Source: Candidatus Jorgensenbacteria bacterium RIFCSPLOWO2_01_FULL_45_25b
GTDB taxonomy: Bacteria; Patescibacteriota; Minisyncoccia; UBA6257; GWB1-50-10
Direction: 5' to 3'
Length of the DNA: 41,703 nucleotides
NCBI GenBank assembly: GCA_001781035.1
Contig: MFKK01000002.1
Coordinates: forward strand, 4,582 to 46,284
The translations under genes and the position numbers were made by a program. The notes beneath the pieces were generated by a model. That model was not told where the DNA came from. It saw only the letters and a program-made list of their open reading frames with translations, and searched no databases. Below, piece by piece: positions 15,249 to 25,143 of the stretch. The first letter of the stretch is position 1. Each line of letters starts with the position of its first letter.

Positions 15249-15336
15249 AAAAATTACTAATTACTAATTTCTAATCATTAAACCATTCGGTAATAGGGAC
15301 TTGATTAGGTTAATTAGGAATTAGAAATTATAATAT
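15249..15336 (+). repeat. Inverted repeat of TTACTAATTTCTAAT type before dnaK
   Basis: ATTACTAATTTCTAATCATTAA on the left is complementary, imperfectly, to TTAATTAGGAATTAGAAATTAT on the right. A TATAAT (15329-15334) lies only 2 nt before the dnaK ATG, too close to be its -10 in the usual way. Similar AT-rich inverted repeats lie between rplJ and rplL and before rsmH. Confidence 0.6.
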
Positions 15337-17235
15337 ATGTCAAAAATATTAGGAATTGATTTAGGAACAACAAATTCGGCAATGGCGGTGATGGAGGGAG
15401 GAGAGCCAAGAATTATAGAAAATCACGAGGGAAATCGCACGACTCCCTCAATCGTGGCGGTAAGCAAGGGAAATGAACGGCTGGTCGGCCTGCTCGCGAA
15501 GCGTCAGGCGGTTGTAAATCAGAAAAACACCGTGTTTTCGGTGAAACGTCTGATTGGAAGAAAGTTTGACGACGAGAACGTAAAAAAAGACAAGGCGTGG
15601 TTGCCCTATGAACTTCGGAAGGCAAAAAACGGAGGAGTTGAGGTCAAAATGGGCGACGCGTGGAATTCTCCGGAAACAATCTCCGCGATGATTCTGCAAA
15701 AATTGAAAGCCGACGCGGAAGCAAAGCTCGGAGAAAAAATTGAAGAAGCGGTTATCACGGTTCCCGCCTACTTTGACGACAGCGAAAGGCAGGCGACCAT
15801 ACAGGCGGGAGAAATCGCGGGATTGAAAATAAGAAGAATTATAAATGAACCGACCGCGGCGGCGCTCGCGTATGGTCTAAACAAAGAGAAAAACGAAAAA
15901 ATTGTGGTATACGATTTCGGAGGGGGTACGTTTGATATTTCCGTTCTGGAAGTCGGCGACGATACCGTTGAGGTAAAAGCAACCGGCGGTGACACGCATC
16001 TCGGAGGAGATGATTTTGACCAGCGCATCTTAAAGTATCTTGTTGAAGAATATAAGAAACAGGAGGGGATAGATATTTCAAAAGACCCGCTGGCGGTTCA
16101 GCGCCTGAAAGAGGCGGCGGAAAAAGCGAAGCTTGAACTCTCAACGGCAATGCAGACGGAGATCAATATTCCCTACATCACGTCGGATGCGTCCGGCCCC
16201 AAACATTTCGCGCTCACGATGACGAGGGCGAAATTGGAAGAGCTTGTGAAAGACTTCATTGATAAATCAATCGCTCTTATTAAAGAAACCGTAACCGCCT
16301 CGGCGCCAAAGGGAGCAGGGTTAAAGTTAAGTGAAATAAATGAAATCATTCTAGTTGGAGGGCAGACAAGAATGCCCGCGATTCAAAAAGCGGTCAAAGA
16401 CCTCTTCGGAAAAGAACCGCACAAAAATATCAATCCGGATGAGGTGGTTGCCTTAGGCGCGGCGATTCAGGCGGGAATCCTGCAGGGAGACGTAAAAGAT
16501 ATTCTTCTCCTTGACGTAACCCCCCTTACGCTTTCTATTGAAACGATGGGAGGAGTCGCGACCGCGATGATCTCAAAAAACACGACCGTCCCGACCTCAA
16601 AAAGTCAGGTCTTCTCAACGGCGGCGGATAATCAGCCATCGGTTGAGATTCATATTTTGCAGGGAGAGCGTCCGATGGCGTCCGACAACAAAACGCTCGC
16701 GAGATTTATCCTTGACGGAATCCCTCCCTCTCCTCGCGGTATTCCGCAGATAGAAGTAACCTTTGATATTGACGCGAACAGCATCTTAAACGTAAAGGCG
16801 AAAGATAAGGCGACCGGAAAGGAGCAGTCGGTTCGGATTGAGGCGGTAACCAGCCTAAACAAGGAAGAGGTGGAGCGTCTAAAGAAAGAAGCGGCGGAAT
16901 TCGCGGCTGAAGACGAGCGAAAAAAGGAACTTATTGAAATTCGGAACCGCGCGGAAACAGCAATCTACACGGCGGAAAAAACACTGAAAGATCATGGAGA
17001 AAAAATTTCCGCGGAAGCGAAAACAATAATTGAAGAAAAGACGAAGAAAACGCAGGAAGCGAAAGATGGAGACGACAAGGAAGCGACAGAAAAAGCAACG
17101 CAGGAGTTGATGGAGGAGCTTCAGAAAGTTGGCTCGTCCATGTATAATAAGGAGACGCCCGAAACACCTGAAACACCTGAAACGCCGGAAGCGCCCGCGG
17201 AAGGAGAAAACGCCTCCAGCGAATCAAATCAGTAG
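15337..17235 (+). CDS. dnaK: Chaperone DnaK (Hsp70)
   Basis: 632 aa. ATP-dependent chaperone. The ATPase domain opens with [15 protein letters not shown]; other hallmarks are the phosphate-binding [14 protein letters not shown] (~188-201), [12 protein letters not shown] (~168-179) and [13 protein letters not shown] (~338-350). The linker [19 protein letters not shown] leads to the substrate-binding beta domain and then the helical lid. The C-terminal tail has an [12 protein letters not shown] repeat and lacks the E. coli EEVKDKK end. It follows grpE in the hrcA operon with an 88-nt gap holding an inverted repeat. Confidence 0.98.
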   Translation: MSKILGIDLGTTNSAMAVMEGGEPRIIENHEGNRTTPSIVAVSKGNERLVGLLAKRQAVVNQKNTVFSVKRLIGRKFDDENVKKDKAWLPYELRKAKNGGVEVKMGDAWNSPETISAMILQKLKADAEAKLGEKIEEAVITVPAYFDDSERQATIQAGEIAGLKIRRIINEPTAAALAYGLNKEKNEKIVVYDFGGGTFDISVLEVGDDTVEVKATGGDTHLGGDDFDQRILKYLVEEYKKQEGIDISKDPLAVQRLKEAAEKAKLELSTAMQTEINIPYITSDASGPKHFALTMTRAKLEELVKDFIDKSIALIKETVTASAPKGAGLKLSEINEIILVGGQTRMPAIQKAVKDLFGKEPHKNINPDEVVALGAAIQAGILQGDVKDILLLDVTPLTLSIETMGGVATAMISKNTTVPTSKSQVFSTAADNQPSVEIHILQGERPMASDNKTLARFILDGIPPSPRGIPQIEVTFDIDANSILNVKAKDKATGKEQSVRIEAVTSLNKEEVERLKKEAAEFAAEDERKKELIEIRNRAETAIYTAEKTLKDHGEKISAEAKTIIEEKTKKTQEAKDGDDKEATEKATQELMEELQKVGSSMYNKETPETPETPETPEAPAEGENASSESNQ

Positions 17236-17299
17236 CATGCCACGGTTCCTGCTCAAGGTTTCCTTAATCTTTAATCTTTTCTCTTATAGTTTCTAAATC

Positions 17300-18355
17300 A
17301 TGCTCCCCGCGATACAACAAACAAGTAAACACAGTGAAAATAAGAGCAACTCTTTCGCCCCTCTAAAAATGATAAGCGTCGGAATGTTGGGAGTGTTGAG
17401 TAGCATAGGAACGATAGGATATGTTGAAAAGTTTCTGGCGGAAGGAACAATAGAGAGTTTGGCGCGAAGTATGATATTTGGCGCGATATTTCTGGTCGTT
17501 GTTAATTTGGAGGCAGTCATATTAAAAAAAGGAACGCTTATGTTTCTCTTCGCTCTTTTGCAGGGAGCGCTTCCTCTTGTCCTTTTTTATGACCGTTTCT
17601 CTAAACATCGTCTTCCAATCATTCTTCTCGTAGGAGCGGGCTTGTGCGTCTTATACCAGTTCACGGGGCTGATTCGCGGAAAAGGAATTGCTGAAAATAG
17701 CCTGCGCGTAAAATTTTTTCACATCGCGAGGGTTGTCGTGCCGAAGGCGATAACGGGGCTCTTGATTCTCGTCTCGGCGCTTATGTACTCAACATACTTT
17801 GAGTGGAAGCTGTTTAATGACGCGCTGGGCAAAAAGCTAAGCGGCGCGCTTCTTGATTCTTCCGAATCGGTAATAAAACTCTGGCTTCCGGATGTTTCAA
17901 TGGATCAGACGGTTGATGAATTCATAGGAGCAATCGCGCAGGCGGAAATTCGGAAAAGAAAAACCGGAGCGGCGGAAAAACACGAGATAGAGTTAAATCT
18001 TGAGCTTCTTGCGCCGGAACAAAAAGAGGTAGTGATAAAACAAATCGTGGATCAGGCGCGGGCATCCGTTGAAAACATCACGGGCCCCCTAAACGGAAGC
18101 GAAACGGTAAAGGATGCTTCTTATAACATGCTGAAAGGACAGCTGGAATCATTGAATAAAAATAAAAACGGCAAAAAGAACGCCCTCTTCGGCGTGATAG
18201 TAACGCTTACGATATTTGGCGTCTTTCGCTCCTTTGCCTTCCTGATTTCGTGGATTATAGAATTTCTTGCCTTTCTGGTATTTAAATTTTTGGTAGCGGT
18301 GCGCTTTGTGAATGTAACGTTTGAAAACACAAGCAAGGAAACGCTCGGCTTATAG
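17300..18355 (+). CDS. Multi-pass membrane protein of unknown function
   Basis: 351 aa. Four or five membrane helices occupy residues ~22-165, a helical hydrophilic region of about 120 residues follows (~185-290, containing the Asp/Glu-rich substrate of no known family), and a final pair of hydrophobic segments spans ~292-335 (ALFGVIVTLTIFGVFRSFAF, LISWIIEFLAFLVFKFLVAV). It lies between dnaK and dnaJ. TATAGT at 17285-17290 lies 9 nt before the ATG, so it likely has its own promoter. Location suggests but does not prove a link with the stress response. No family recognised. Confidence 0.75.
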   Translation: MLPAIQQTSKHSENKSNSFAPLKMISVGMLGVLSSIGTIGYVEKFLAEGTIESLARSMIFGAIFLVVVNLEAVILKKGTLMFLFALLQGALPLVLFYDRFSKHRLPIILLVGAGLCVLYQFTGLIRGKGIAENSLRVKFFHIARVVVPKAITGLLILVSALMYSTYFEWKLFNDALGKKLSGALLDSSESVIKLWLPDVSMDQTVDEFIGAIAQAEIRKRKTGAAEKHEIELNLELLAPEQKEVVIKQIVDQARASVENITGPLNGSETVKDASYNMLKGQLESLNKNKNGKKNALFGVIVTLTIFGVFRSFAFLISWIIEFLAFLVFKFLVAVRFVNVTFENTSKETLGL

Positions 18356-18521
18356 CCGAGAGCGTAAGGCTCAAAGCGAAAAATGCAAAACAACAGCGCA
18401 AAACAAAAAACCACAATAATACACAAAAGTCTACCGCTTCACGCTAAAAGGTAAAAAAGAATAAAATAACTTTTGAGTTTTGAATTGTTGTTTTTCGCTT
18501 TTCCTTTTACACTTTACACTT
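18356..18521 (+). repeat. Intergenic AT-rich region with inverted and direct repeats
   Basis: It carries copy 2 of the 23-nt repeat (18377-18399) and, about 100 nt on, TTGTTGTTTTTCGCTTTT, roughly its reverse complement, so the region can fold on itself. No gene seen. Confidence 0.5.
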
Positions 18522-19619
18522 ATGGAAGACTACTATAAAACCTTAAATATTTCTCGTTCCGCTTCCGAAGAAGAGGTGAAAAAGGCATACCGCAAACTCG
18601 CGCACAAGCATCATCCCGACAAGCCCGGCGGGAATGAAAAAAAGTTTAAGGAAATAAATGAGGCCTACCAGGTGCTTTCAAACAAGGAAAAGCGCGCCCA
18701 GTATGATAAATTTGGACGCGTCTTTGAGGGCGCGGGAGGCGGAGGAGGCGGATATAGCGCTCAAGGTTTCGGAGGGGCGGGCTTTGACCCGTCAAACTTC
18801 GGCTTCAACGGCGATTTCGCCGACTTGGGAGACATCTTTGAGGGCTTCTTCGGCGGTTTTGGAGGAAGAACGCGCACGACCTACAAGCACGGTTCCGATA
18901 TAGAGATGATTCAGGAAATCACGCTTGAAGAAGCGTATAGGGGAACAAAACGGCACATCGCGTTTAAGACATTTATTGTCTGCGGGGCGTGCAATGGAAT
19001 CGGACATAAAAAAGACGCGGAGATGATAGATTGCGCCGCGTGCGCGGGAAAGGGAGAGGTGCGGGAAGAAAAAAGAACCTTCTTCGGAAATTTCGCGCAG
19101 GTAAAGGAGTGCGTAACATGCGGCGGTCGGGGAAGAGTGCCGAAGGAGGCCTGCAAAACATGCGGAGGAGAGGGAAAAATTCGCGGTGAGCGGGAAGTAA
19201 GCGTTGATATTTCGGCTGGAATTGAAGACAAGCAGATTATTAAAATTCAGGGCGCGGGAGAATCCGGCGAACGTGGAGGAGGAAACGGCGACCTCTATGT
19301 GGTAGTGCGGGTAAGGCAACATTCCGTATTCAAACGGGTAAAAAACGACCTGCTTGTGGAAAAGGAAGTGGCGATAACCGATATTCTCTTGGAAAAGAAA
19401 GTTCAGGTGCGGGGAATCGGGGGCGAGACATTTGAGCTGGTGGTTCCGACAAACTTTGATGTTCGGGAAAAATTAAAAGTGTCGGGACGCGGCATGCCAA
19501 AGCTCGGCTCGCCCCGCGAAAAAGGAGACATGTTTATCTCCATTCACCTCAAGTTCCCGAAAAAACTCTCCAAAAAAGCAAAAGACCTCATTGAGGAACT
19601 TGAAAAAGAACTTCAGTAG
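18522..19619 (+). CDS. dnaJ: Chaperone DnaJ (Hsp40)
   Basis: 365 aa. Co-chaperone that delivers substrates to DnaK and stimulates its ATPase. Start placed at ATG 18522 (MEDYYKTLNISRSASEEEV), the normal J-domain N-terminus; the ORF-track extension to 18480 lies in AT-rich intergenic DNA. The J domain carries HPD in HKHHPDKPG (~27-35). A Gly/Phe-rich linker spans ~70-115. The zinc region has four CxxCxGxG units: CGACNGIG, CAACAGKG, CVTCGGRG and CKTCGGEG. The C-terminal substrate-binding domains end in EELEKELQ. All parts are present (type I DnaJ). It is separated from hrcA-grpE-dnaK by one membrane-protein gene. Confidence 0.97.
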   Translation: MEDYYKTLNISRSASEEEVKKAYRKLAHKHHPDKPGGNEKKFKEINEAYQVLSNKEKRAQYDKFGRVFEGAGGGGGGYSAQGFGGAGFDPSNFGFNGDFADLGDIFEGFFGGFGGRTRTTYKHGSDIEMIQEITLEEAYRGTKRHIAFKTFIVCGACNGIGHKKDAEMIDCAACAGKGEVREEKRTFFGNFAQVKECVTCGGRGRVPKEACKTCGGEGKIRGEREVSVDISAGIEDKQIIKIQGAGESGERGGGNGDLYVVVRVRQHSVFKRVKNDLLVEKEVAITDILLEKKVQVRGIGGETFELVVPTNFDVREKLKVSGRGMPKLGSPREKGDMFISIHLKFPKKLSKKAKDLIEELEKELQ

Positions 19620-19697
19620 AAATCAATTAAAGACCTTATTCTCTTTCTATTCGCAGTTTCATTAATCTTTAATCCTTTGTCTTTCATTGGTATTTGA

Positions 19698-19703
19698 TAT
19701 AAT
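19698..19703 (+). promoter_or_regulatory. -10 box, leaderless start of the 119-aa gene
   Basis: TATAAT with a 6-nt gap (AAAAGG) to ATG 19710. TTGTCT at 19677-19682 is a possible -35 at a short 15-nt spacing. Confidence 0.6.
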
Positions 19704-19709
19704 AAAAGG

Positions 19710-20069
19710 ATGGATGAAGTTGATGAGAGGCTTGTCCCGAATCAAATTGAGGGAGAAGAGTTAAGTCCTGAAGTGATTGAAGAACTGCTCGCCTTGTACG
19801 GCCGCAAGTTAGGATTCCTGATTGCGGCTCTTAATGTTTCTCCGGACATAAAAGAAGCGTGGATAGAGGCAGTTCAGGCAATGTCTCTAAAAGAAATGGA
19901 AAAGCTTTTGAATGTGTTGGAAGCGCAGTATCTTCATGAGCAAACGCTTGAAGCGGATGAAAAGCTCCGCGAGGAAATGGAGAAACTGGTACATAGTTTT
20001 GAAAAAAAGAAAGAGGAGAATGACACCGAAGCCCTCCGAAAAATCCAAAAACTAACGAAACACATATAA
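19710..20069 (+). CDS. Hypothetical helical protein
   Basis: 119 aa, acidic and almost entirely helical, with no membrane segment or signal peptide. It begins MDEVDERLVPNQIEGEELSP and ends in a charged coil with LHEQTLEADEKLREEMEKLV. Leaderless promoter spacing supports the start. No family recognised. It precedes the giant gene by 78 nt, with a palindromic element between, so a functional link with it is possible. Confidence 0.7.
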   Translation: MDEVDERLVPNQIEGEELSPEVIEELLALYGRKLGFLIAALNVSPDIKEAWIEAVQAMSLKEMEKLLNVLEAQYLHEQTLEADEKLREEMEKLVHSFEKKKEENDTEALRKIQKLTKHI

Positions 20070-20078
20070 CAAGAAACA

Positions 20079-20120
20079 GGATGTCGGTCATCCCGTCGGA
20101 TGTCCGACATCCCAAATATT
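20079..20120 (+). repeat. GGATGTCGG/CCGACATCC palindrome
   Basis: Arms at 20079-20087 and 20104-20112, followed by CAAATATT. The GATGTCC...AATATT wording recurs at 25718-25790 and 27465-27495, marking a dispersed family. Confidence 0.65.
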
Positions 20121-20147
20121 CAGTTCGTCTAAACGTACGCTAATTTC

Positions 20148-23100
20148 ATGTCCAGTGAAGACCCGACAAAAAATAACGAAGTCGTCCCGCCTGCCGAACC
20201 AAACGGGGAAGCCGAACAAGAGCCCCTTAAAATAGGCGATATTGTTCAATATGGAAATTTTGAGGGCATAAGGTGGAGTGTAGAAAAATTCACTGACAGT
20301 AAATCGGAATGGGCTCTTATTAGAGAAGCGGGAGGAGAAGGAAGGACGAGAAGGGTAAAAGTAAAAATTTTGAAAAAAATAGAACCTCCTCCCATTTTAT
20401 CTCCCGAACTCACCAAAGAACAAACCGAACCTGTCACAGAACCGCCACCAGATCCAGAGGCAGAACGCCAGCGCCTTGAAGCCGAGCAAAGAGAACAAAA
20501 AAAGCGAGAGGCGATAAGTATCATCGCCGAATTTGAGTTAGAGCAGGAAAGAAAAACCGAAACGCACCAAGAGATGGAGCGATTGATAAATAAGTTTTGC
20601 GCCCTCGTAGAAGAGGTCTTGCCGTACGCCATAACGGAAAATGAGAAACGGGGACAGACGGATACAAGAATTAGTGCTGGATTTTATTGGGGAAAAAAAT
20701 ATCAAGAGATAGCAATAGTATCTAAAGAAAAAGACAATAATGGCGAAGAAGAAGAGAAAGGATATCCAAGTGCAAGCATGAGTAACATACCCGGCCTCCC
20801 ACCAGAACTTGTCACAAAAATAAGAGAAACCGCGGACAAAATAGAACAAACCCGTCTAAAACTTTGGGAAGAACGTCAGATAATTTTTGAAAAACTCCGT
20901 GCTCTGCCGTGGTATGAAAAAGAGGAGTTCAAAACAGCAAAAGTAGAGATGGAACATCGCGGTCTTTATGATAATAACGGAGTACTTGCAATGCTTATTG
21001 GAGAAGGATCGCTTAAGAAACCTATTGGGGGAGAGATAGCAACGGGGAAAGACATCGTTAATTTTTTTAAGGGTGTGGTAGCAATGAAACCTGAATTTGA
21101 AATAACTCCCGAAGAAGTTGATGCCGTGAAAGAAGCAAAGCTCGCGGAGTGGGAAGAAGAAAAAAAACGCAGAGAAGCCGAACCCGCCCCCCTATCTCCC
21201 GAATCCACCACAAAACCGTCTCCCGAACTCACCAAAGAACAAACCGAGCCTGTTACGCCTCCCACACACGAGCCTGCGAGCCCCGATGCGGGAAGTCCAA
21301 CTTCCGATTCGTCTTCTCATGAATCTTCAGAAACTTCTCCAGATTCTAAAATCTCCAAATCGCCCGGTCTCATTGAGCGCGTCAAAGAAAAAATACTCAC
21401 TCCCGAAACCGCGCGCCTTGTCCTAAGCGGAGCTATAAGAATCCCTGCCTACTTCCTCGGCATGAAAGCCGCCTCCGACCTCGTTGGTCTCGCGGTCGCG
21501 AAAATCTCAAAAAATCCGGAGTACGGATGGGGCAATTACGTAAAACGCGGAACGGAAAAAAAGCAGTCGGAACGGATTAGAGAGGCAATCGTGGAAGTGA
21601 GCCAAGCCGTTTTGGCAAGAAAACAGGAGCTTGAAGGTCTTCCGGAAAACGCGGACGGTAAAAAAGAGCGAGGCAAAAAAACCGACGAAACGCACGAAAA
21701 ATTAAAAGATGCGGTTGCAACCTTTCGTGAAAAAATAGAAGCGTCCTCCCTGCCCGAGGCGGAAAAGAAAACTCTCCGAAAAGAGCTTGCCATGATTATG
21801 GCGGAACATCGGGCAAAAAATGAGACACTAGAAACAGAAAAAGACAAGCGCGCGGAAGGAATACTGGGCACCTATCTCGCCACAAAAGCCCAGTGGATTG
21901 AGATGAGAAAAAACGAGGCAACAACCCTCCTTGCCCTTACTCCCTTTCAAGTCGCGAGAATGGGACTCTTTACGATGAACTCGCTTGTGGCAACGGGAGT
22001 GAGGCTTCATTCAAGATACACGCGCGAAGCGCTGGAAGTAAAATATGACAAAGGCGTAGCGGAAAGGAAAGCGGAAAAAGCAGAAAAAGAGGGAAGAGAG
22101 CCAGAACCAAGCGCGGAAGAAAAGCTGGAAGCGTCAATAATGTTTCACGGAGGAGAAGAAGCCTTCAAGATTCTTAGAGAAGAATACGAAGAAGTCTTGC
22201 GTCTTGAAAAAGAAGGCGCGGGCGAACTGGTTGAGGGTGAGAATGGAGCAAAAACTCCAAAGAACCCGGAGAAATTTAACGAGCTACGAGAAAAAAGAAT
22301 CAATCTTGCTTGGAAGGAATACGAAGCAATGTTGTGTGCGGAGGAAGGGAAAGAAGAAGCAAAAAAAGCACTAGAAGGGATTATCTCAAGTCCAGAAAAG
22401 CATAAAAGAATAAAGGAAGATATTGCTGAAGATATAAACAAAGGAAAGGAATTTAAGCCAACTGCATATACCCAAGAATCAGCTGTCTTACAGATGCGCA
22501 TCAATGAAGAAATTGTGAAGGGGGACGAGGAACAGGTAAAATTTTGGGAAGGAAAATTAAAGACTTTTTTTGCGCAACGACCCAGTTTTACCGGTAGGAT
22601 AGAACCTTATAACAAATACACTCTCAACCTTCAGTACAAAGAGAAAGATAAACCAAAAGAAGGATTCGCTCTTTTCGCGGATATTGTAAAAAGAAGCGTG
22701 ATGGAAACAGGCGAGAAGTTAAACATCTTCTCAAAAAACAAAACGGGATGGCAAAAAGTGGCAACGGCTGGGCGCGCCTTCGCGACGCTCGGAAGAGTAT
22801 ACGGACTTGCGAGCTTTGCCGGAATAGAACTCGCGGAACGAGGAGCGGTGGGCGAGGGCAGGTTTGAAACGGCTATCGGAAAGGGGATAGAAGAGTATCA
22901 AAAAGCGATGGAGGACAAATCTTTCACCGGTATTTTGGGAGGTTTGGCGGGAGAAACGGGAAGAAGCTTCATGCGGAATGTGGAGCGGGCATATCACATC
23001 TATAATCCTTTTGAGTGGTGGGCAAGAGTGAAAGAAATAGGAAAGGGAAGTTTGGGAATGGTAAAAGGTTACTTTGAAGCGCGTCAGCCCGCCGAAGAAT

Positions 23101-25103
23101 CAAATCCTCCAACCAGTTATAAAGAAAGCGCTGAAGGAGAAGAAAGCAACTACGATTTTAACAGACCCCAACCAGACGCGACGCAAGACACTCATCAAGA
23201 AGGAGAGGAGTCCCATGACCACGCCACGCATAAGCACACCGAAGAACAAGCTCCACCATCAGTTCCTGAACAACCTCGCCAAGGTGAGGAAGTCAGCCTG
23301 CCCGAAAAAACTCCAGTGGAGGCGGGAGAACAACATTCATCAGTCCCTGAGCCTGCCAGCCATGAAACAAATCAAAGCCATCATTCGTCAGTTCCTGAAC
23401 AACCCCGCCAAAGCGGGGGAATTGAAGGGCTACCTAATCAACCAGAACCCCCTCTTGAACCCACCGCCTACACCGAAACTCTAAAACCAAGGGAATCGGT
23501 ATGGAAAGCGATTACGGGCGGGCTTGAAAAACATAAGGCGTTTGAAAAACTGAATGAAATCGCCGAAACAAAAGCCAAAAACGCGGACATAAAAGCGGAA
23601 GATATTGACGGCGTTGTAAAAGCGAAAGTAGCCGCGATGAAAACATATATCATAGACGCGGTTAAGGATGAGATTGAGAAAAATCCCGAAGCCTTCGGCC
23701 TCCCCAAAGGAGCGAAATTAAACGCTCTGCAACCGGGTCAAACAATCAATCTTGAATCAATTCTGGGAGACGAGTCAAAAATCAAAGATATTATTGATGA
23801 AGCGAAACGCCTGACGGCGGAAGAAATGGAGAGTATCGTGAAAAACAATACCTCGATTCAGGAGTGGGCAAAAAAGAATCCAACCGAACCCCTCACAGCC
23901 GAACGCGTTGAACAAATTCTGCGCTCCGAAGAACAACATCTCAATGAATCTCCATCAGTCTCCCAATCTCCCTCGTTAGTTCCCGAGCAACCCAGCCAAA
24001 GCAGGGGAGTCACAGGATTTTCTAAAATAAACCTCAATTTTGAAGAACCCAAACCATTTTTCCAAAAACCTTCCTTACACGAACCTCTTACCGAACTTCC
24101 AAAACCCGGTCTAGCAGAAATAAGACCTCACACAGGAGACTTTGAAAAAGTTTTCTTCCCGGACCAAACCCTCTCAAAAACCACCGCCGAAAAACCCGAA
24201 TATATTATCCCACATGAAACACCAGGCGCCGGAATGGAAAAACGAGAAGCGTTAGAAAGCTTCCTTCATAAAATCTGGTATCAAGCTGAAAAAGGCGATT
24301 CGGAAAAGCTCCAAAAACTAACCGTGGGAGACGTGCTGTTTAGCATGTCCGAAGATCGTATAACCGAACTAAAAAACCAAGGATTAAAAGAAGCGGATAT
24401 GCTTAAATATGTAAACCTTACACGAGAACTCATCAAAGGAGAGGGCGGATGGATAGACGAAGGCAACGGTCGCAACGAACCACTTGACGAATACCTCTCC
24501 GGATTCGCGAAGCGCAACCCGAACCCCTTTGAAATAAAAGAAGGGCATGTTGAGAGCTGGAGACAAAACATTGAGGTTCCAAAAGAAACAACCAAACCAC
24601 TAGCTCTCGAACAAGATTCCGCACTCATTGAAATCCCGCAAAAACCAGAAATACCTACCGAAAACATTACAAAAACAGCCCTTAAGCGTGGCATGGAGCG
24701 TCTTTTTGCAACTGAAAACATTAGTAGCTTTAATAAGTGGCTTACATCAATGGGGGGGATTGCAGAAGGAGAACTTAAACCAGATTTAACCAATGGACAA
24801 ACAAAGCAATCGCTCGTAAAAAATTTCTTAACTATTATAGGGCAAAAGTATGACGAAGAGCTTAATCCTGGAGAAAACCTCATTAAAGGAACCCTCCTTG
24901 ATTTGAATGTGAAAGTTCAAGCTGGAAAGATAAAAGAGCTAAAAACGATGGACGCGGGTCTATGGAACAAGGGGTATAAGCCTGCCCTTGATGCAATTAT
25001 AGTGTGGGCTGAAAGCGCGCATAGAGCGGGAGAAGACCGTATAACATCGGAACAATACAACGCCTTAAAAAACTTGGAAGAAACCCTAAAGAGAGAGAAA
25101 TAA
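20148..25103 (+). CDS. Giant multi-domain protein of unknown function (1651 aa)
   Basis: Residues ~27-75 look like a small beta domain (KIGDIVQYGNFEGIRWSV). A Pro/Thr linker SPELTKEQTEPVT (~85-97) is repeated near 358-371. A charged helical region follows, then a hydrophobic stretch LVLSGAIRIPAYFLGMKAAS (~424-455) that may enter the membrane. Long alanine/glutamate coiled coils run to ~860, and a second hydrophobic patch (AGRAFATLGRVYGLASFAG, ~870-890) follows. A Pro/His/Gln-rich spacer has VPEQPRQ twice (~1037, ~1082) and VPEQPSQ once (~1278). A module at ~1105-1200 with ESVWKAITGGLE and LQPGQTINLESIL resembles LysM-like modules I associate with large Parcubacteria proteins. The rest is helical. 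No signal peptide at the N-terminus and no catalytic motif recognised. Possibly a cell-envelope or secretion-associated structural protein (inference). Confidence 0.7.
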   Translation: MSSEDPTKNNEVVPPAEPNGEAEQEPLKIGDIVQYGNFEGIRWSVEKFTDSKSEWALIREAGGEGRTRRVKVKILKKIEPPPILSPELTKEQTEPVTEPPPDPEAERQRLEAEQREQKKREAISIIAEFELEQERKTETHQEMERLINKFCALVEEVLPYAITENEKRGQTDTRISAGFYWGKKYQEIAIVSKEKDNNGEEEEKGYPSASMSNIPGLPPELVTKIRETADKIEQTRLKLWEERQIIFEKLRALPWYEKEEFKTAKVEMEHRGLYDNNGVLAMLIGEGSLKKPIGGEIATGKDIVNFFKGVVAMKPEFEITPEEVDAVKEAKLAEWEEEKKRREAEPAPLSPESTTKPSPELTKEQTEPVTPPTHEPASPDAGSPTSDSSSHESSETSPDSKISKSPGLIERVKEKILTPETARLVLSGAIRIPAYFLGMKAASDLVGLAVAKISKNPEYGWGNYVKRGTEKKQSERIREAIVEVSQAVLARKQELEGLPENADGKKERGKKTDETHEKLKDAVATFREKIEASSLPEAEKKTLRKELAMIMAEHRAKNETLETEKDKRAEGILGTYLATKAQWIEMRKNEATTLLALTPFQVARMGLFTMNSLVATGVRLHSRYTREALEVKYDKGVAERKAEKAEKEGREPEPSAEEKLEASIMFHGGEEAFKILREEYEEVLRLEKEGAGELVEGENGAKTPKNPEKFNELREKRINLAWKEYEAMLCAEEGKEEAKKALEGIISSPEKHKRIKEDIAEDINKGKEFKPTAYTQESAVLQMRINEEIVKGDEEQVKFWEGKLKTFFAQRPSFTGRIEPYNKYTLNLQYKEKDKPKEGFALFADIVKRSVMETGEKLNIFSKNKTGWQKVATAGRAFATLGRVYGLASFAGIELAERGAVGEGRFETAIGKGIEEYQKAMEDKSFTGILGGLAGETGRSFMRNVERAYHIYNPFEWWARVKEIGKGSLGMVKGYFEARQPAEESNPPTSYKESAEGEESNYDFNRPQPDATQDTHQEGEESHDHATHKHTEEQAPPSVPEQPRQGEEVSLPEKTPVEAGEQHSSVPEPASHETNQSHHSSVPEQPRQSGGIEGLPNQPEPPLEPTAYTETLKPRESVWKAITGGLEKHKAFEKLNEIAETKAKNADIKAEDIDGVVKAKVAAMKTYIIDAVKDEIEKNPEAFGLPKGAKLNALQPGQTINLESILGDESKIKDIIDEAKRLTAEEMESIVKNNTSIQEWAKKNPTEPLTAERVEQILRSEEQHLNESPSVSQSPSLVPEQPSQSRGVTGFSKINLNFEEPKPFFQKPSLHEPLTELPKPGLAEIRPHTGDFEKVFFPDQTLSKTTAEKPEYIIPHETPGAGMEKREALESFLHKIWYQAEKGDSEKLQKLTVGDVLFSMSEDRITELKNQGLKEADMLKYVNLTRELIKGEGGWIDEGNGRNEPLDEYLSGFAKRNPNPFEIKEGHVESWRQNIEVPKETTKPLALEQDSALIEIPQKPEIPTENITKTALKRGMERLFATENISSFNKWLTSMGGIAEGELKPDLTNGQTKQSLVKNFLTIIGQKYDEELNPGENLIKGTLLDLNVKVQAGKIKELKTMDAGLWNKGYKPALDAIIVWAESAHRAGEDRITSEQYNALKNLEETLKREK
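20401..20428 (+). repeat. Internal repeat of the giant gene, copy 1
   Basis: CTCCCGAACTCACCAAAGAA CAAACCGA is identical to 21220-21247. It encodes PELTKEQTE in both places, pointing to recent duplication of the linker. Confidence 0.8.
21220..21247 (+). repeat. Internal repeat of the giant gene, copy 2
   Basis: Second exact 28-nt copy of the linker-coding segment at 20401-20428. Confidence 0.8.
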
Positions 25104-25143
25104 ATAAAAAGAAGAGTATGATACAATAAAAGCCATAAAAAAA

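Noticed and set aside
18480-18521. ORF-track extension of dnaJ
   Set aside because: Encodes MNCCFSLFLLHFTL from AT-rich intergenic DNA; the J domain starts at MEDYYKTL.
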